From positions 62,001 through 126,000 of the forward strand of contig NZ_FNYD01000006.1 of NCBI RefSeq assembly GCF_900109035.1: a stretch of 64,000 nt of DNA, written 5' to 3'. The notes under the pieces are model-generated. The model did no database searches. It had not been told where the DNA came from and saw nothing but the letters and a program-made list of their open reading frames with translations. Shown piece after piece: positions 56,721 through 64,000 of the stretch (its first letter is position 1; each line of letters opens with the position of its first letter). The stretch is from Cribrihabitans marinus. Its GTDB lineage: Bacteria > Pseudomonadota > Alphaproteobacteria > Rhodobacterales > Rhodobacteraceae. A program made the translations under genes and the position numbers.

Positions 56721-57593
56721 TCAGAGAACCCGGCCCGCCACGGCGTCGAGCCGTGCGACGAGGGCCGGATCGCGATGTTCGGGCGCCGTCAGGATGGCAT
56801 GGTCCAGCGCGCGGTCGCAGCCGTGGGGGCAGGGCGCGCGCCCGGGCCCAAGGCGCGATGGCAGACCGCGCAGCAGCGCCCGGGCGTTGTCGGCATTTGC
56901 GCCCAGCGTGGCAACGATGGTGGCGATGTCCACTTCGCCGTGATCGGGGTGCCAGCTGTCGTAATCCGTGACCATCGCGACCGAGGCATAGCAAAGCTCG
57001 GCTTCGCGGGCGAGCCGGGCCTCGGGCATGTTGGTCATGCCGATCACGTCGGCGCCCCATTGGTCGCGATACATGCGGCTTTCGGCCAGGGTCGAGAATT
57101 GCGGCCCCTCCATCGCCAGATACGTTCCGCCGCGATGCACGGTGATCCCGGCGGCACGAGCTGACTCCTCGGCAGCGGTCGACAGCAGTGCGCAGGTCGG
57201 GTGGGCGATGCTCACATGCGCCACGCAGCCGGTCCCGAAGAAGCTGCCGGGACGGGCCCTGGTGCGATCGATGAACTGATCGACGATCACGAAATGACCC
57301 GGCGCCATCTCCTCGCGGAACGAGCCGCAGGCCGAGACGCTGATCACGTCGGTCACGCCAAGCCGCTTGAGCGCATCGATATTCGCGCGATAGGGCACCT
57401 CCGACGGCGCATGAACATGGCCGCGCCCGTGGCGCGGCAGGAAGGCCATCGGGACGCCCTCGAGCGTGCCGGTCAGGATCTGATCCGAGGGCGCGCCCCA
57501 GGGGCTGTCGACCGACACCCATTCGGCCCCCTGCAGCCCGTCGATCTGGTAGAGCCCCGATCCGCCGATCACCCCGATCCGTGTGGTTGCCAT
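56721..57593 (-). CDS. mtnP: S-methyl-5'-thioadenosine phosphorylase
   Basis: MtnP splits methylthioadenosine, a by-product of polyamine and homoserine-lactone synthesis, into adenine and methylthioribose phosphate. The 290-aa product has GVIGGSGLYQIDG, LPRHGRGH and the MTNMPEARLAREAELCYA segment typical of the PNP/MTAP family type 2. The salvaged adenine can be used by the apt product nearby. Confidence 0.94.
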   Translation of the reverse strand: MATTRIGVIGGSGLYQIDGLQGAEWVSVDSPWGAPSDQILTGTLEGVPMAFLPRHGRGHVHAPSEVPYRANIDALKRLGVTDVISVSACGSFREEMAPGHFVIVDQFIDRTRARPGSFFGTGCVAHVSIAHPTCALLSTAAEESARAAGITVHRGGTYLAMEGPQFSTLAESRMYRDQWGADVIGMTNMPEARLAREAELCYASVAMVTDYDSWHPDHGEVDIATIVATLGANADNARALLRGLPSRLGPGRAPCPHGCDRALDHAILTAPEHRDPALVARLDAVAGRVL

Positions 57594-57668
57594 CGCAACG
57601 CTCCCCTCTTCCCTGCAACGATGCTTCGCGCCTCGGTTGTGGGGCGCGTGGTCCGGTTTGGCAAGGGG

Positions 57669-58223
57669 TCAGGGCAGCAGTCCGCGCTGCGCGGCCTGGC
57701 CTTGGAAGTCCGCCCAGGCGGCGGCGAAGTCGTCCAGCGGCCAGGTCAGGTCCTGCGGCTGGCCGTGCCGGTCGCGGAAGGTGAAGCGGAATGCCCCGCC
57801 CTCGCGCATGGCCTCCAGCAGGGCCTCGGCCGCCGGTCCGGTGAAGTTACACGACAGGCCGGAGAGGCAGCCGGGGCGGCGGGTTTGCCAGTCGGTCCCT
57901 TCGGTGCCCTCGATCCGGAACCCGTCCAAGGCGAAGAACGTGCCCGGCTCGATCCCGAAGGAGACGCGATAACCCTCCCGCTCGGGCGTGACGAACAGGA
58001 ATTGCGCGGCGAACTCGGGCCGCGGCGAGAACACGTCGACCCGGCGCAGGTAACAGCGGCGCACCGGTGTGCCGGCTTCCTCGCGCATGTCGCACATGGA
58101 GTTCCAGATGCCGAAGACGGAATGATGCGTAACCCGCCAGTCGCCGGGCGTGTCGTTGCCCTGCCGGTCCTGCGACAGGGCCGGGCCGGCCAGGACGGCA
58201 AGGCAGAGAGCAAGCGCGCGCAT
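57669..58223 (-). CDS. IalB-like periplasmic protein
   Basis: The 184-aa product has a signal peptide (about 1-18) and then a DWRV start and a beta-rich body with Cys near positions 46, 59, 133 and 139, resembling the invasion-associated locus B family. ATG 58223 starts the signal peptide. The family's role is not settled; some members act in host cell interaction. It is on the same strand as mtnP and precedes it by 75 bases. Confidence 0.65.
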   Translation of the reverse strand: MRALALCLAVLAGPALSQDRQGNDTPGDWRVTHHSVFGIWNSMCDMREEAGTPVRRCYLRRVDVFSPRPEFAAQFLFVTPEREGYRVSFGIEPGTFFALDGFRIEGTEGTDWQTRRPGCLSGLSCNFTGPAAEALLEAMREGGAFRFTFRDRHGQPQDLTWPLDDFAAAWADFQGQAAQRGLLP

Positions 58224-58402
58224 GGAGGCAGCGTGACAGCAGCGCCGGTGCGCGCGCAACTCACGTTCCCGTGGTTCCGCGCGGCGCCCGGAGATGCGCG
58301 CGCCGCATGGCTGCTACCCGCAACCGCGCTGGCCTTCGAGAAATGTTTGCGCTAAGAGGCGCCTTTGCTGCGACGAGATACCAACCACAGGAGCCCGTGC
58401 CC

Positions 58403-60037
58403 ATGCGCCGAGCCATACTGGCCGCCTTTGCCAAACGTCTTGCCATGCCCGACCTGCGCTGGATGCCGGACGAGGGGCTGACGCCGGGCCGGATCCGGAT
58501 CGAGCTGCTGGCGGGCCTGACTGTTGCGCTGGCGCTGGTGCCCGAGGCCGTGGCCTTTGCCTTCGTCGCGGGGGTGCATCCGCTGGTGGGTCTCTATGCG
58601 GCCTTCATCGTCGGTCTGATCACCGCGCTGATCGGCGGCCGGCCGGGGATGATCTCGGGCGCGACCGGCGCGCTGGCGGTGGTGATGGTGGCGCTGGTGG
58701 CGCAGCACGGGGTGGAATACCTGTTCGCCGCCGTGGTCCTGATGGGGCTGCTGCAACTGGTGGCCGGGATCATGCAGTGGGGCAAGTTCATCCGACTGGT
58801 TCCGCACCCGGTGATGCTGGGCTTCGTCAACGGGCTGGCCATCGTGATCTTCCTGGCGCAGTTGGGGCAATTCAAGGTGCCGGGCAGCATGGAGAATACC
58901 GGCCACGGCATGTCGGGCGGCGAATGGCTGTCGGGCGGCCCGCTCTACCTGATGCTTGCGCTGGTGGCTCTGACCATGGTGGTGATCTGGGTGATGCCGC
59001 GGATCACGCGGATCGTGCCGGCGCCGCTGGCCGGGATCTTCGTCGTGGCCGCGCTGGTGATCGGGGCGGGGCTGGACGTGCCGCGCGTGGGCGATCTGGC
59101 CTCGATCGAGGGCGGCCTGCCGCAATTCCACATCCCGATCGTGCCGCTGACCTGGGAGACGCTGGAGATCATTCTGCCCTATTCGGTGATCCTGGCCGCG
59201 ATCGGGTTGATCGAGTCGCTGCTGACGCTGAACCTGGTGGGCGAGATGACCGGCAAGCGCGGCGGCGCCAGCCAGGAATGCATCGCCCAGGGCGTGGCCA
59301 ACACCGTGACCGGCTTCTTCGGCGGCATGGGCGGCTGCGCGATGATCGGCCAGTCGATGATCAACGTGAAATCCGGCGGCCGCACCCGGATTGCGGGCAT
59401 TGCCGCGGCGCTGTTCCTGCTGGCCTTCATCCTGGTCGGCGCGCCGCTGATCGAGCAGATCCCGCTGGCCGCGCTGGTGGGGGTGATGTTCATGGTGGTG
59501 ATCGGCACCTTCGCCTGGAACTCGCTGACCATCCTGCGCAAGGTGCCCTTGATGGATGCCTTCGTGATCCTGCTGGTCACGGTCGTGACGGTGATGGAGG
59601 ACCTGGCGGTTGCGGTCGTCGTGGGCGTGATCGTCTCGGCGCTGGCCTATGCCTGGAACAATGCCAAGCGCATCCATGCCGTGACGCGCGAGTCGCGCAC
59701 CGAGCAGGGTGCCAAGGTCTACGAGATCCAGGGCCCGCTGTTCTTTGGCTCGTCGGACGGGTTCGGCGAGATCTTCGACATCGAGAGCGACCCGGAGCGG
59801 GTGATCATCGACTTCGCCAACAGCCGGGTGGTGGACCAGTCCGCCCTGCAGGCGATCGAGGCGGTGGCCGGGCGTTACGAGGCGGCCGGCAAGCAGGTCA
59901 AGCTGCGCCATCTGAGCCGGGACTGCCACAAGCTGCTGACCAAGGCCGGGCACCTGATGGTCGACAGCGACGACGACCCCGATTACGCGCTGGCGGTCGA
60001 TTACTCGGTGCGCACCGGCATCCTGGGCGGTCACTGA
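58403..60037 (+). CDS. SulP-family anion transporter with STAS domain
   Basis: The 544-aa protein has about ten to twelve membrane helices in the SulP layout (about 35-420), with a conserved start PEAVAFAFVAGVHPLVGLYA. A C-terminal STAS domain (about 430-544) has VIIDFANSRVVDQSALQAIE. SulP proteins carry sulfate, bicarbonate or other anions; the substrate here is open. ATG 58403 has CAGGAG upstream. No sulfate-assimilation genes adjoin it. Confidence 0.93.
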   Translation: MRRAILAAFAKRLAMPDLRWMPDEGLTPGRIRIELLAGLTVALALVPEAVAFAFVAGVHPLVGLYAAFIVGLITALIGGRPGMISGATGALAVVMVALVAQHGVEYLFAAVVLMGLLQLVAGIMQWGKFIRLVPHPVMLGFVNGLAIVIFLAQLGQFKVPGSMENTGHGMSGGEWLSGGPLYLMLALVALTMVVIWVMPRITRIVPAPLAGIFVVAALVIGAGLDVPRVGDLASIEGGLPQFHIPIVPLTWETLEIILPYSVILAAIGLIESLLTLNLVGEMTGKRGGASQECIAQGVANTVTGFFGGMGGCAMIGQSMINVKSGGRTRIAGIAAALFLLAFILVGAPLIEQIPLAALVGVMFMVVIGTFAWNSLTILRKVPLMDAFVILLVTVVTVMEDLAVAVVVGVIVSALAYAWNNAKRIHAVTRESRTEQGAKVYEIQGPLFFGSSDGFGEIFDIESDPERVIIDFANSRVVDQSALQAIEAVAGRYEAAGKQVKLRHLSRDCHKLLTKAGHLMVDSDDDPDYALAVDYSVRTGILGGH

Positions 60038-60053
60038 GCCGTCGGCAGATTGA

Positions 60054-60140
60054 GCGCGCCTGCGGCGCGCGAGTCATATGCGCTGACGCGCGGGGCGAGG
60101 CTCTGCCTCGCGCTCCGAGGTATTTGCCGCGAGAGGAAGG
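60054..60140 (+). repeat. Intergenic repeat element, copy B
   Basis: GCGCGCC/GGCGCGC (60054-60070, loop TGC) and GCGAGG/CCTCGC (60095-60111, loop CTCTG) form two hairpins. The tail is TCCGAGGTATTTGCC followed by GCGAGAGGAAG. The tail around GTATTT matches copy A in layout. The element lies between the SulP gene and a convergent acetyltransferase. Confidence 0.5.
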
Positions 60141-60141
60141 G

Positions 60142-60783
60142 TCAGCCGGGGCGCAGGGCGCGCAGTGTCGCGATGTCGCCCGACAGCAGTGCCGGTTCGG
60201 CTTCGGCGATCTGTTCGGGCGGCCAGTCCCACCAGGCCAGGTCCAGGAGTTGCGCGGTTGTTTCGGCGTCAAAACGGGGTCTTGCGACCTGTGCCGGGTT
60301 GCCGGTCACGATGGAGTAGGGCGGGATCCGGCCGCGCACCACGCTGCCCGCGCCGATGATGCATCCGCTGCCGATCTCGGCGCCGGGCAGGATCAGCGCG
60401 CCGTAGCCGATCCAGACGTCATGGCCGATCACCGTATCGCGCGTGTCGGGTTGGTAGCCGCGCATGCCGGTGGGATCGAATACCGGGAAGGGGAAGCTGC
60501 TGATGCCGCGGCTTTCATGGTTGGCGGAGGCGGTGATGAACCGTACGCCGTGAGCGATCTGGCAGAACTTGCCGATGTGCAGCGTTTCTTCGGAGAACGG
60601 GAACAGGTAGGGGGCGAGGCGCGCTGCCCAGTCTGTGGGTGGGTCGAAATCCGACGCGTAGCTGTAGTCGCCCGCCTGGAAGCGCTGGTTTTCGATGGCC
60701 TGGTTGAGGAACACGGTGCCGGCGTGGTCGGTGCCGTCGGGCAGGGTGATCGGGTAGCGGCGCGTCGGGTCGGGCAGCGGCAT
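60142..60783 (-). CDS. CatB-related O-acetyltransferase (hexapeptide)
   Basis: The 213-aa product belongs to the xenobiotic acetyltransferase branch of left-handed beta-helix acetyltransferases. It shows repeated hexapeptides (IGHDVWIGYGALILPGAEIG then GCIIGAGSVV) and the catalytic-His-type loop FITASANHES. The substrate may be a sugar or an antibiotic; unknown. The ATG overlaps the flavin reductase stop by one base, so they form a two-gene unit. Confidence 0.85.
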   Translation of the reverse strand: MPLPDPTRRYPITLPDGTDHAGTVFLNQAIENQRFQAGDYSYASDFDPPTDWAARLAPYLFPFSEETLHIGKFCQIAHGVRFITASANHESRGISSFPFPVFDPTGMRGYQPDTRDTVIGHDVWIGYGALILPGAEIGSGCIIGAGSVVRGRIPPYSIVTGNPAQVARPRFDAETTAQLLDLAWWDWPPEQIAEAEPALLSGDIATLRALRPG

Positions 60784-61388
60784 CAGTCGTCCGGGCGTTT
60801 GAGGGTGAAGAGGTCGCGCACCACCGTGTAATCGCGATAGCCCAGGCGGGCCAGCGGGCGAAAGGCGGTGATGTCGAAGATGCCGTCGCGCAGGCAGTCG
60901 TCGCGCAGGTGGATGCCCGTGACCTCGCCGAAGACCACGCGATTGGCAGCCCCCGGCAGGGTGACGATCTGCGTCAGCCGGCATTCGAGCGCGGCCGGTG
61001 CACCGGCGACGCGGGCGCAGGGGATGGTCTCGCAGGGCTCGGCGGTCAACCCGGCATGGGCAAATTCATCCGTCCCGCGCGGCAGGGCCGCGGAACTGGC
61101 ATTCATCGCGTCGCGCATCGCTTCCTCCACGATGTTGACGCAGAAGACGCCGGTGGCTTCGATATTCGCCAGGCTGTCCTTGGTGTTGTCCTGGTCCGGC
61201 TTGGCCCCGGTCGAGGCGAACATCACCTGCGGCGGGGTATAAGCCACGCCGTTGAAGAAGGAATAGGGTGCCAGGTTGTCGATACCTTCGGCGTCCCGGC
61301 TCGAGATCCAGCCGATCGGGCGCGGCGTGATGATCGCGTTGAACGGGTTGTGCGGCAGGCCGTGGCCATCCTGCGGGCGGTAGAACAT
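60783..61388 (-). CDS. Flavin reductase family protein
   Basis: The 201-aa product fits the flavin reductase-like FMN-binding split-barrel family with the PRPIGWISSRDAEG start, NLAPYSFFNG and the later GEVTGIHL strand. It would supply reduced flavin or act as an NAD(P)H:FMN oxidoreductase. ATG 61388 begins the family region. A partner monooxygenase is not seen; the acetyltransferase follows with a one-base overlap. Confidence 0.9.
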   Translation of the reverse strand: MFYRPQDGHGLPHNPFNAIITPRPIGWISSRDAEGIDNLAPYSFFNGVAYTPPQVMFASTGAKPDQDNTKDSLANIEATGVFCVNIVEEAMRDAMNASSAALPRGTDEFAHAGLTAEPCETIPCARVAGAPAALECRLTQIVTLPGAANRVVFGEVTGIHLRDDCLRDGIFDITAFRPLARLGYRDYTVVRDLFTLKRPDD

Positions 61389-61456
61389 CGGGCGTCTCCA
61401 AGCGTTTGCCCGAGGGGTAGCGAAGTGGTAGGGCGATTGCCACCGTTGATTGGAAG

Positions 61457-61966
61457 GTGGGCGGGCAGGTGATCGAAGTGCGGCCTGAGGGCCCCGAGGA
61501 CTGGTGGGAGGTCGAGGCGCTCTTCGACCTGTGTTTCGCGCCGGGGCGCGAGGCCCTGTCCTCCTATCGCCTGCGCGAAGGGGTCGACCCGGTGCCGGGG
61601 CTGTCGCTGGTGGCGCGGGACGAGCAGGGGATCCTGGCCGGTGCGATCCGGTTCTGGCCGGTGCTGGTGGGCGGCGCCGAGGCGCTGCTGCTGGGGCCGG
61701 TGGCGGTGCATCCGACCCACCAGGGCGAGGGGTTGGGCGCGTTCCTGATCCAGGAGGGCGTCGAGGCCGGGCGCGACCGCGGCTGGACGCGGGTGATGCT
61801 GGTGGGCGACGCGCCCTATTACGCCCGCTACGGTTTCGCGCGCCTGGACGGTGTCGAAATGCCGCCGCCGACCAATCCCGACCGGGTGTTGGGGCTGGCG
61901 CTGCAGGACGGCGCGTGGGACGGGCTCCGGGGTGCGGTGACACGCTGGAGCGGCGAGATGCATTGA
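61457..61966 (+). CDS. GNAT acetyltransferase, YhbS-like
   Basis: The 169-aa product has the GNAT motifs LLLGPVAVHPTHQGEGLGAF (acetyl-CoA binding) and VMLVGDAPYYARYGF in the C-terminal part. It is of the YhbS type. The start could be GTG 61457 or GTG 61469. The acceptor is not known. It is divergent from the flavin reductase, with a 68-base gap. Confidence 0.88.
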   Translation: MGGQVIEVRPEGPEDWWEVEALFDLCFAPGREALSSYRLREGVDPVPGLSLVARDEQGILAGAIRFWPVLVGGAEALLLGPVAVHPTHQGEGLGAFLIQEGVEAGRDRGWTRVMLVGDAPYYARYGFARLDGVEMPPPTNPDRVLGLALQDGAWDGLRGAVTRWSGEMH

Positions 61967-62013
61967 AATCGCGGCGTCCAGTGCCGATCTATTCCGTCTA
62001 CGGAGGACGCCCC

Positions 62014-62772
62014 ATGCAGGACATCGTGACCGTGACGGACCTGGACCCGGAGGTCGAGCTGGACCGGCTGGCCGCGCATTACAGGTCCGCGGGCGGGGCC
62101 GGGATACAATTGCTCAACATGCTGGGCGGGCAGGCCGAATCCCTGCTCGACCGCTTGCCGCGCGAGGTGCGGGCCGGGCTGGGCGCCGCGTCGGAGCGGG
62201 CGCTGGTGCTGGCGATGCAGGCGGCGGACGGCACCCGCCGCGCCGTTCCCGACCAGAAACCCTGGGTCGATACGGCGGTGACGACCGCAATGGGGGCGGC
62301 GGGCGGATTCGGCGGTCTGCCCTCGGCCATGGTCGAGCTTCCGGCGACGACGACGATGCTGCTGCGCACAATCCAGGGGGTCGCTGCGGCGCGCGGGTTC
62401 GATCCGCAGGCCGAGAATGTGCGCTTCGACTGCGTTCGGGTGTTCGCCGCGGCCGGCCCGCTGGCGGATGACGACGGTGCAGACCTGGGGTTCCTGTCGG
62501 TGCGGCTGACGCTGAGCGGCGGCGCGATGCACAAGCTGATCGCGACGGTCGCCCCGCGCCTGGCGACCGCCCTGGGCCAGAAGCTGGCGGCGCAGACGGT
62601 CCCGGTGCTGGGGGCGGTGGCCGGTGCGGGCATCAACTTTGCCTATACCCGCTACTACCAGCAGATCGCCCATGTGCATTTCGGCCTGCGCCAGTTGGCG
62701 ATGGATGCCGGTATTCCCCATGAAGAGCTGGTGGACCGGCTGGCCCGGCGGGTCAAGGCCTTGCCGCGATGA
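62014..62772 (+). CDS. EcsC family protein
   Basis: The 252-aa product shows the EcsC domain pattern: a helical, hydrophobic Gly/Ala-rich core (TTAMGAAGGFGGLPSAMVELPATTTM is cut short here), then NVRFDCVRVF and a late IPHEELVDRL. EcsC-type proteins are membrane-associated or stabilise ABC transporters, but the role in this group is not known. GGAGG lies 11 bases before the ATG. It follows the GNAT gene by 47 bases. Confidence 0.82.
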   Translation: MQDIVTVTDLDPEVELDRLAAHYRSAGGAGIQLLNMLGGQAESLLDRLPREVRAGLGAASERALVLAMQAADGTRRAVPDQKPWVDTAVTTAMGAAGGFGGLPSAMVELPATTTMLLRTIQGVAAARGFDPQAENVRFDCVRVFAAAGPLADDDGADLGFLSVRLTLSGGAMHKLIATVAPRLATALGQKLAAQTVPVLGAVAGAGINFAYTRYYQQIAHVHFGLRQLAMDAGIPHEELVDRLARRVKALPR

Positions 62773-62849
62773 GAGATCTGCCGCAGCGTTCCCTCTTGAT
62801 ATTGCAGGGATAATGGGTAGGTTTTCGGGGTCGCAGACGGAAAATCAAA

Positions 62850-63290
62850 ATGATCCAATATGCGCTGAAATGCAGGGAAGGCCACTGTTTCGACAGCTGG
62901 TTCCAGTCGGCCGAAGCCTTTGACAAACTGGCGGCCTCGGGCCTTGTGTCCTGCGCGGTCTGCGGTGGCAGCGATGTGCACAAGGCAGTGATGACACCGC
63001 GCGTGAGTGCCGGACGGGACGCCGATCCGGCCCCAGCAAAACCCGCGCCACGCCTGACAGAGCCGGTCAACCGCGCCGAGAAGGCGGTGGCAGAGCTGCG
63101 CCGCAAGATCGAACAGAATGCCGATTTCGTGGGCCGCGACTTCGCCAAGGAGGCCCGCGCCATGCATCTGGGCGACGCGCCGGAACGGTCGATCTATGGC
63201 GAGGCGCGGGCCGACGAGGCCAAGGCGCTGCGCGACGACGGCGTGCCGGTCGTGATGCTGCCCTTCATTCCCAACCGCAAGAGCAACTGA
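62850..63290 (+). CDS. DUF1178 family protein
   Basis: The 146-aa product starts MIQYALKCREGHCFDSWF, then has the CAVCGG pair; two Cys pairs (positions about 8/13 and 35/38) look like a zinc site. It has a charged linker and the Glu/Arg-rich segment RKIEQNADFVGRDFAKEA near residues 91-108. DUF1178 has no assigned role; it is widespread in alphaproteobacteria. It lies 77 bases after the EcsC gene and 175 bases before lysC. Confidence 0.9.
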   Translation: MIQYALKCREGHCFDSWFQSAEAFDKLAASGLVSCAVCGGSDVHKAVMTPRVSAGRDADPAPAKPAPRLTEPVNRAEKAVAELRRKIEQNADFVGRDFAKEARAMHLGDAPERSIYGEARADEAKALRDDGVPVVMLPFIPNRKSN

Positions 63291-63465
63291 TTTGCGTGTC
63301 GTCCTCACTGGCGTCGGCATGGCACTGGTCGGTGGCTGCCGCGCGAACCGATCCGCCGGTTGACCGTGACCGGTCCGGGCGGGGCCGGGTTTGCGCCCTT
63401 GCCCTTGGGTCGGCCCTCGCTTATGACGCGGGCGACCGGCTCCCAGCGACAGGACCCCGCGCGAC

Positions 63466-64000
63466 ATGCCCACGCTCGTGATGAAATTCGGCGGCACTTC
63501 GGTTGCCAATCTCGACCGTATCCGCCGCGCCGCCAAGCGCATCGGGGTCGAGGTGGCCAAGGGCTATGACGTGATCGTCATCGTGTCGGCAATGGCCGGC
63601 AAGACGAACGAACTGGTCGGCTGGGTCGATGAGATCTCGCCGCTCTATGACGCCCGCGAATATGACGCGGTGGTGTCCTCGGGCGAGAACGTCACTGCCG
63701 GGCTGATGGCGCTGACATTGCAGGAGATGGACGTGCCCGCGCGCAGCTGGCAGGGCTGGCAGGTGCCGCTCCTGACCAATGGCGCCCATTCCTCGGCCCG
63801 GATCCAGGAGATCCCCATAGCCAACCTGAACCGGAAATTCGAGCAGGGCATGAAGGTGGCCGTGGTCGCCGGATTCCAGGGGTTGAGCCCCGAGGGCCGG
63901 ATCACCACGCTGGGCCGCGGCGGCAGCGACACGACGGCGGTGGCCTTCGCCGCCGCCTTCGGGGCCGAGCGGTGCGACATCTACACCGATGTCGACGGGG
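63466..64000 (+). CDS. lysC: Aspartate kinase, N-terminal part (cut by window end)
   Basis: The partial 178-aa product opens with the aspartokinase signature [11 protein letters not shown] and continues with [19 protein letters not shown] and [19 protein letters not shown]. It phosphorylates aspartate at the head of the lysine, threonine and methionine pathway. The regulatory ACT domains lie beyond the window. An AGGA (63451-63454) lies upstream of the ATG; no lysine riboswitch was seen in the 175-base leader. Confidence 0.94.
   Translation, partial: MPTLVMKFGGTSVANLDRIRRAAKRIGVEVAKGYDVIVIVSAMAGKTNELVGWVDEISPLYDAREYDAVVSSGENVTAGLMALTLQEMDVPARSWQGWQVPLLTNGAHSSARIQEIPIANLNRKFEQGMKVAVVAGFQGLSPEGRITTLGRGGSDTTAVAFAAAFGAERCDIYTDVDG

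Noticed and set aside
63291-63465. Possible lysine riboswitch before lysC
   Set aside because: The 175-base leader lacks the conserved lysine-riboswitch helices I could recognise, and it is GC-rich without a clear terminator.

Overview
The base composition (GC-rich, strong third-position bias) and gene content point to an alphaproteobacterium of the order Rhodobacterales (Roseobacter/Paracoccaceae group). The supporting signs are a tolQRAB-pal-cpoB-tilS-ftsH order, the short HisG with its HisZ partner, the ctaC-ctaB-ctaG-ctaE-surf1-thrC-M16 peptidase order, a Flp/Tad pilus locus with very short pilins, and a GAAC-N7-GAAC SOS box of the alphaproteobacterial LexA type. This is inference from the sequence; no database search was run. 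The window is mostly chromosomal core. I see no rRNA, tRNA, CRISPR array, prophage or intact insertion sequence.

Layout. 1-8545: tail of a YbgC-like thioesterase, the Tol-Pal envelope complex, TilS and FtsH, closed by a terminator. 8619-12775: a MOSC protein, then a one-carbon folate cluster (fhs, a small chorismate mutase, folD) and a PaaI-type thioesterase. 12893-17273: a membrane LytTR regulator, then the ligase-associated helicase and PdeM nuclease under an apparent LexA box, then a glyoxalase-fold protein. 17326-29319: a minus-strand Flp/Tad pilus locus. In transcription order it holds two flp pilins, cpaB, cpaC, an OmpA lipoprotein, cpaE/tadZ, cpaF/tadA, tadB, tadC, two TPR lipoproteins, a prepilin peptidase and a partner AAA ATPase. 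29671-31934: lytic transglycosylase and a convergent 3-oxoacid CoA-transferase pair. 32061-36420: topA, dprA (with a 16-base poly-C tract near its start) and slyX. 36557-40825: hisS (with an atypical lower-GC insertion), hisZ, hisG and a small voltage-sensor-type K+ channel with a zinc ribbon. 40847-43582: a LysR regulator with a perfect inverted repeat, a divergent DUF1127-like gene, and tldD. 43760-51253: cytochrome aa3 oxidase subunits and assembly factors, thrC, an M16 peptidase and an acetyltransferase, with a perfect FNR-type box upstream. 51373-64000: assorted metabolism and transport, including apt and mtnP (adenine salvage), a SulP transporter, and the start of aspartate kinase at the right edge.

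Working together: Tol-Pal links inner membrane, peptidoglycan and outer membrane during division. The Tad genes build a secretin-dependent surface pilus. fhs and folD make and interconvert formyl-, methenyl- and methylene-tetrahydrofolate. The cta genes build and metallate the aa3 oxidase. hisZ and hisG form the hetero-octameric first enzyme of histidine synthesis beside histidyl-tRNA synthetase.

No clearly new multi-gene system stands out. The best leads are regulatory or structural: the SOS box on helicase-PdeM, the poly-C tract in dprA, the FNR box at tldD/ctaC, the hisS insertion, the Shine-Dalgarno-sequestering hairpin before chorismate mutase, the Asp-less metallo-beta-lactamase motif, and the pilin terminator inside the tad locus.
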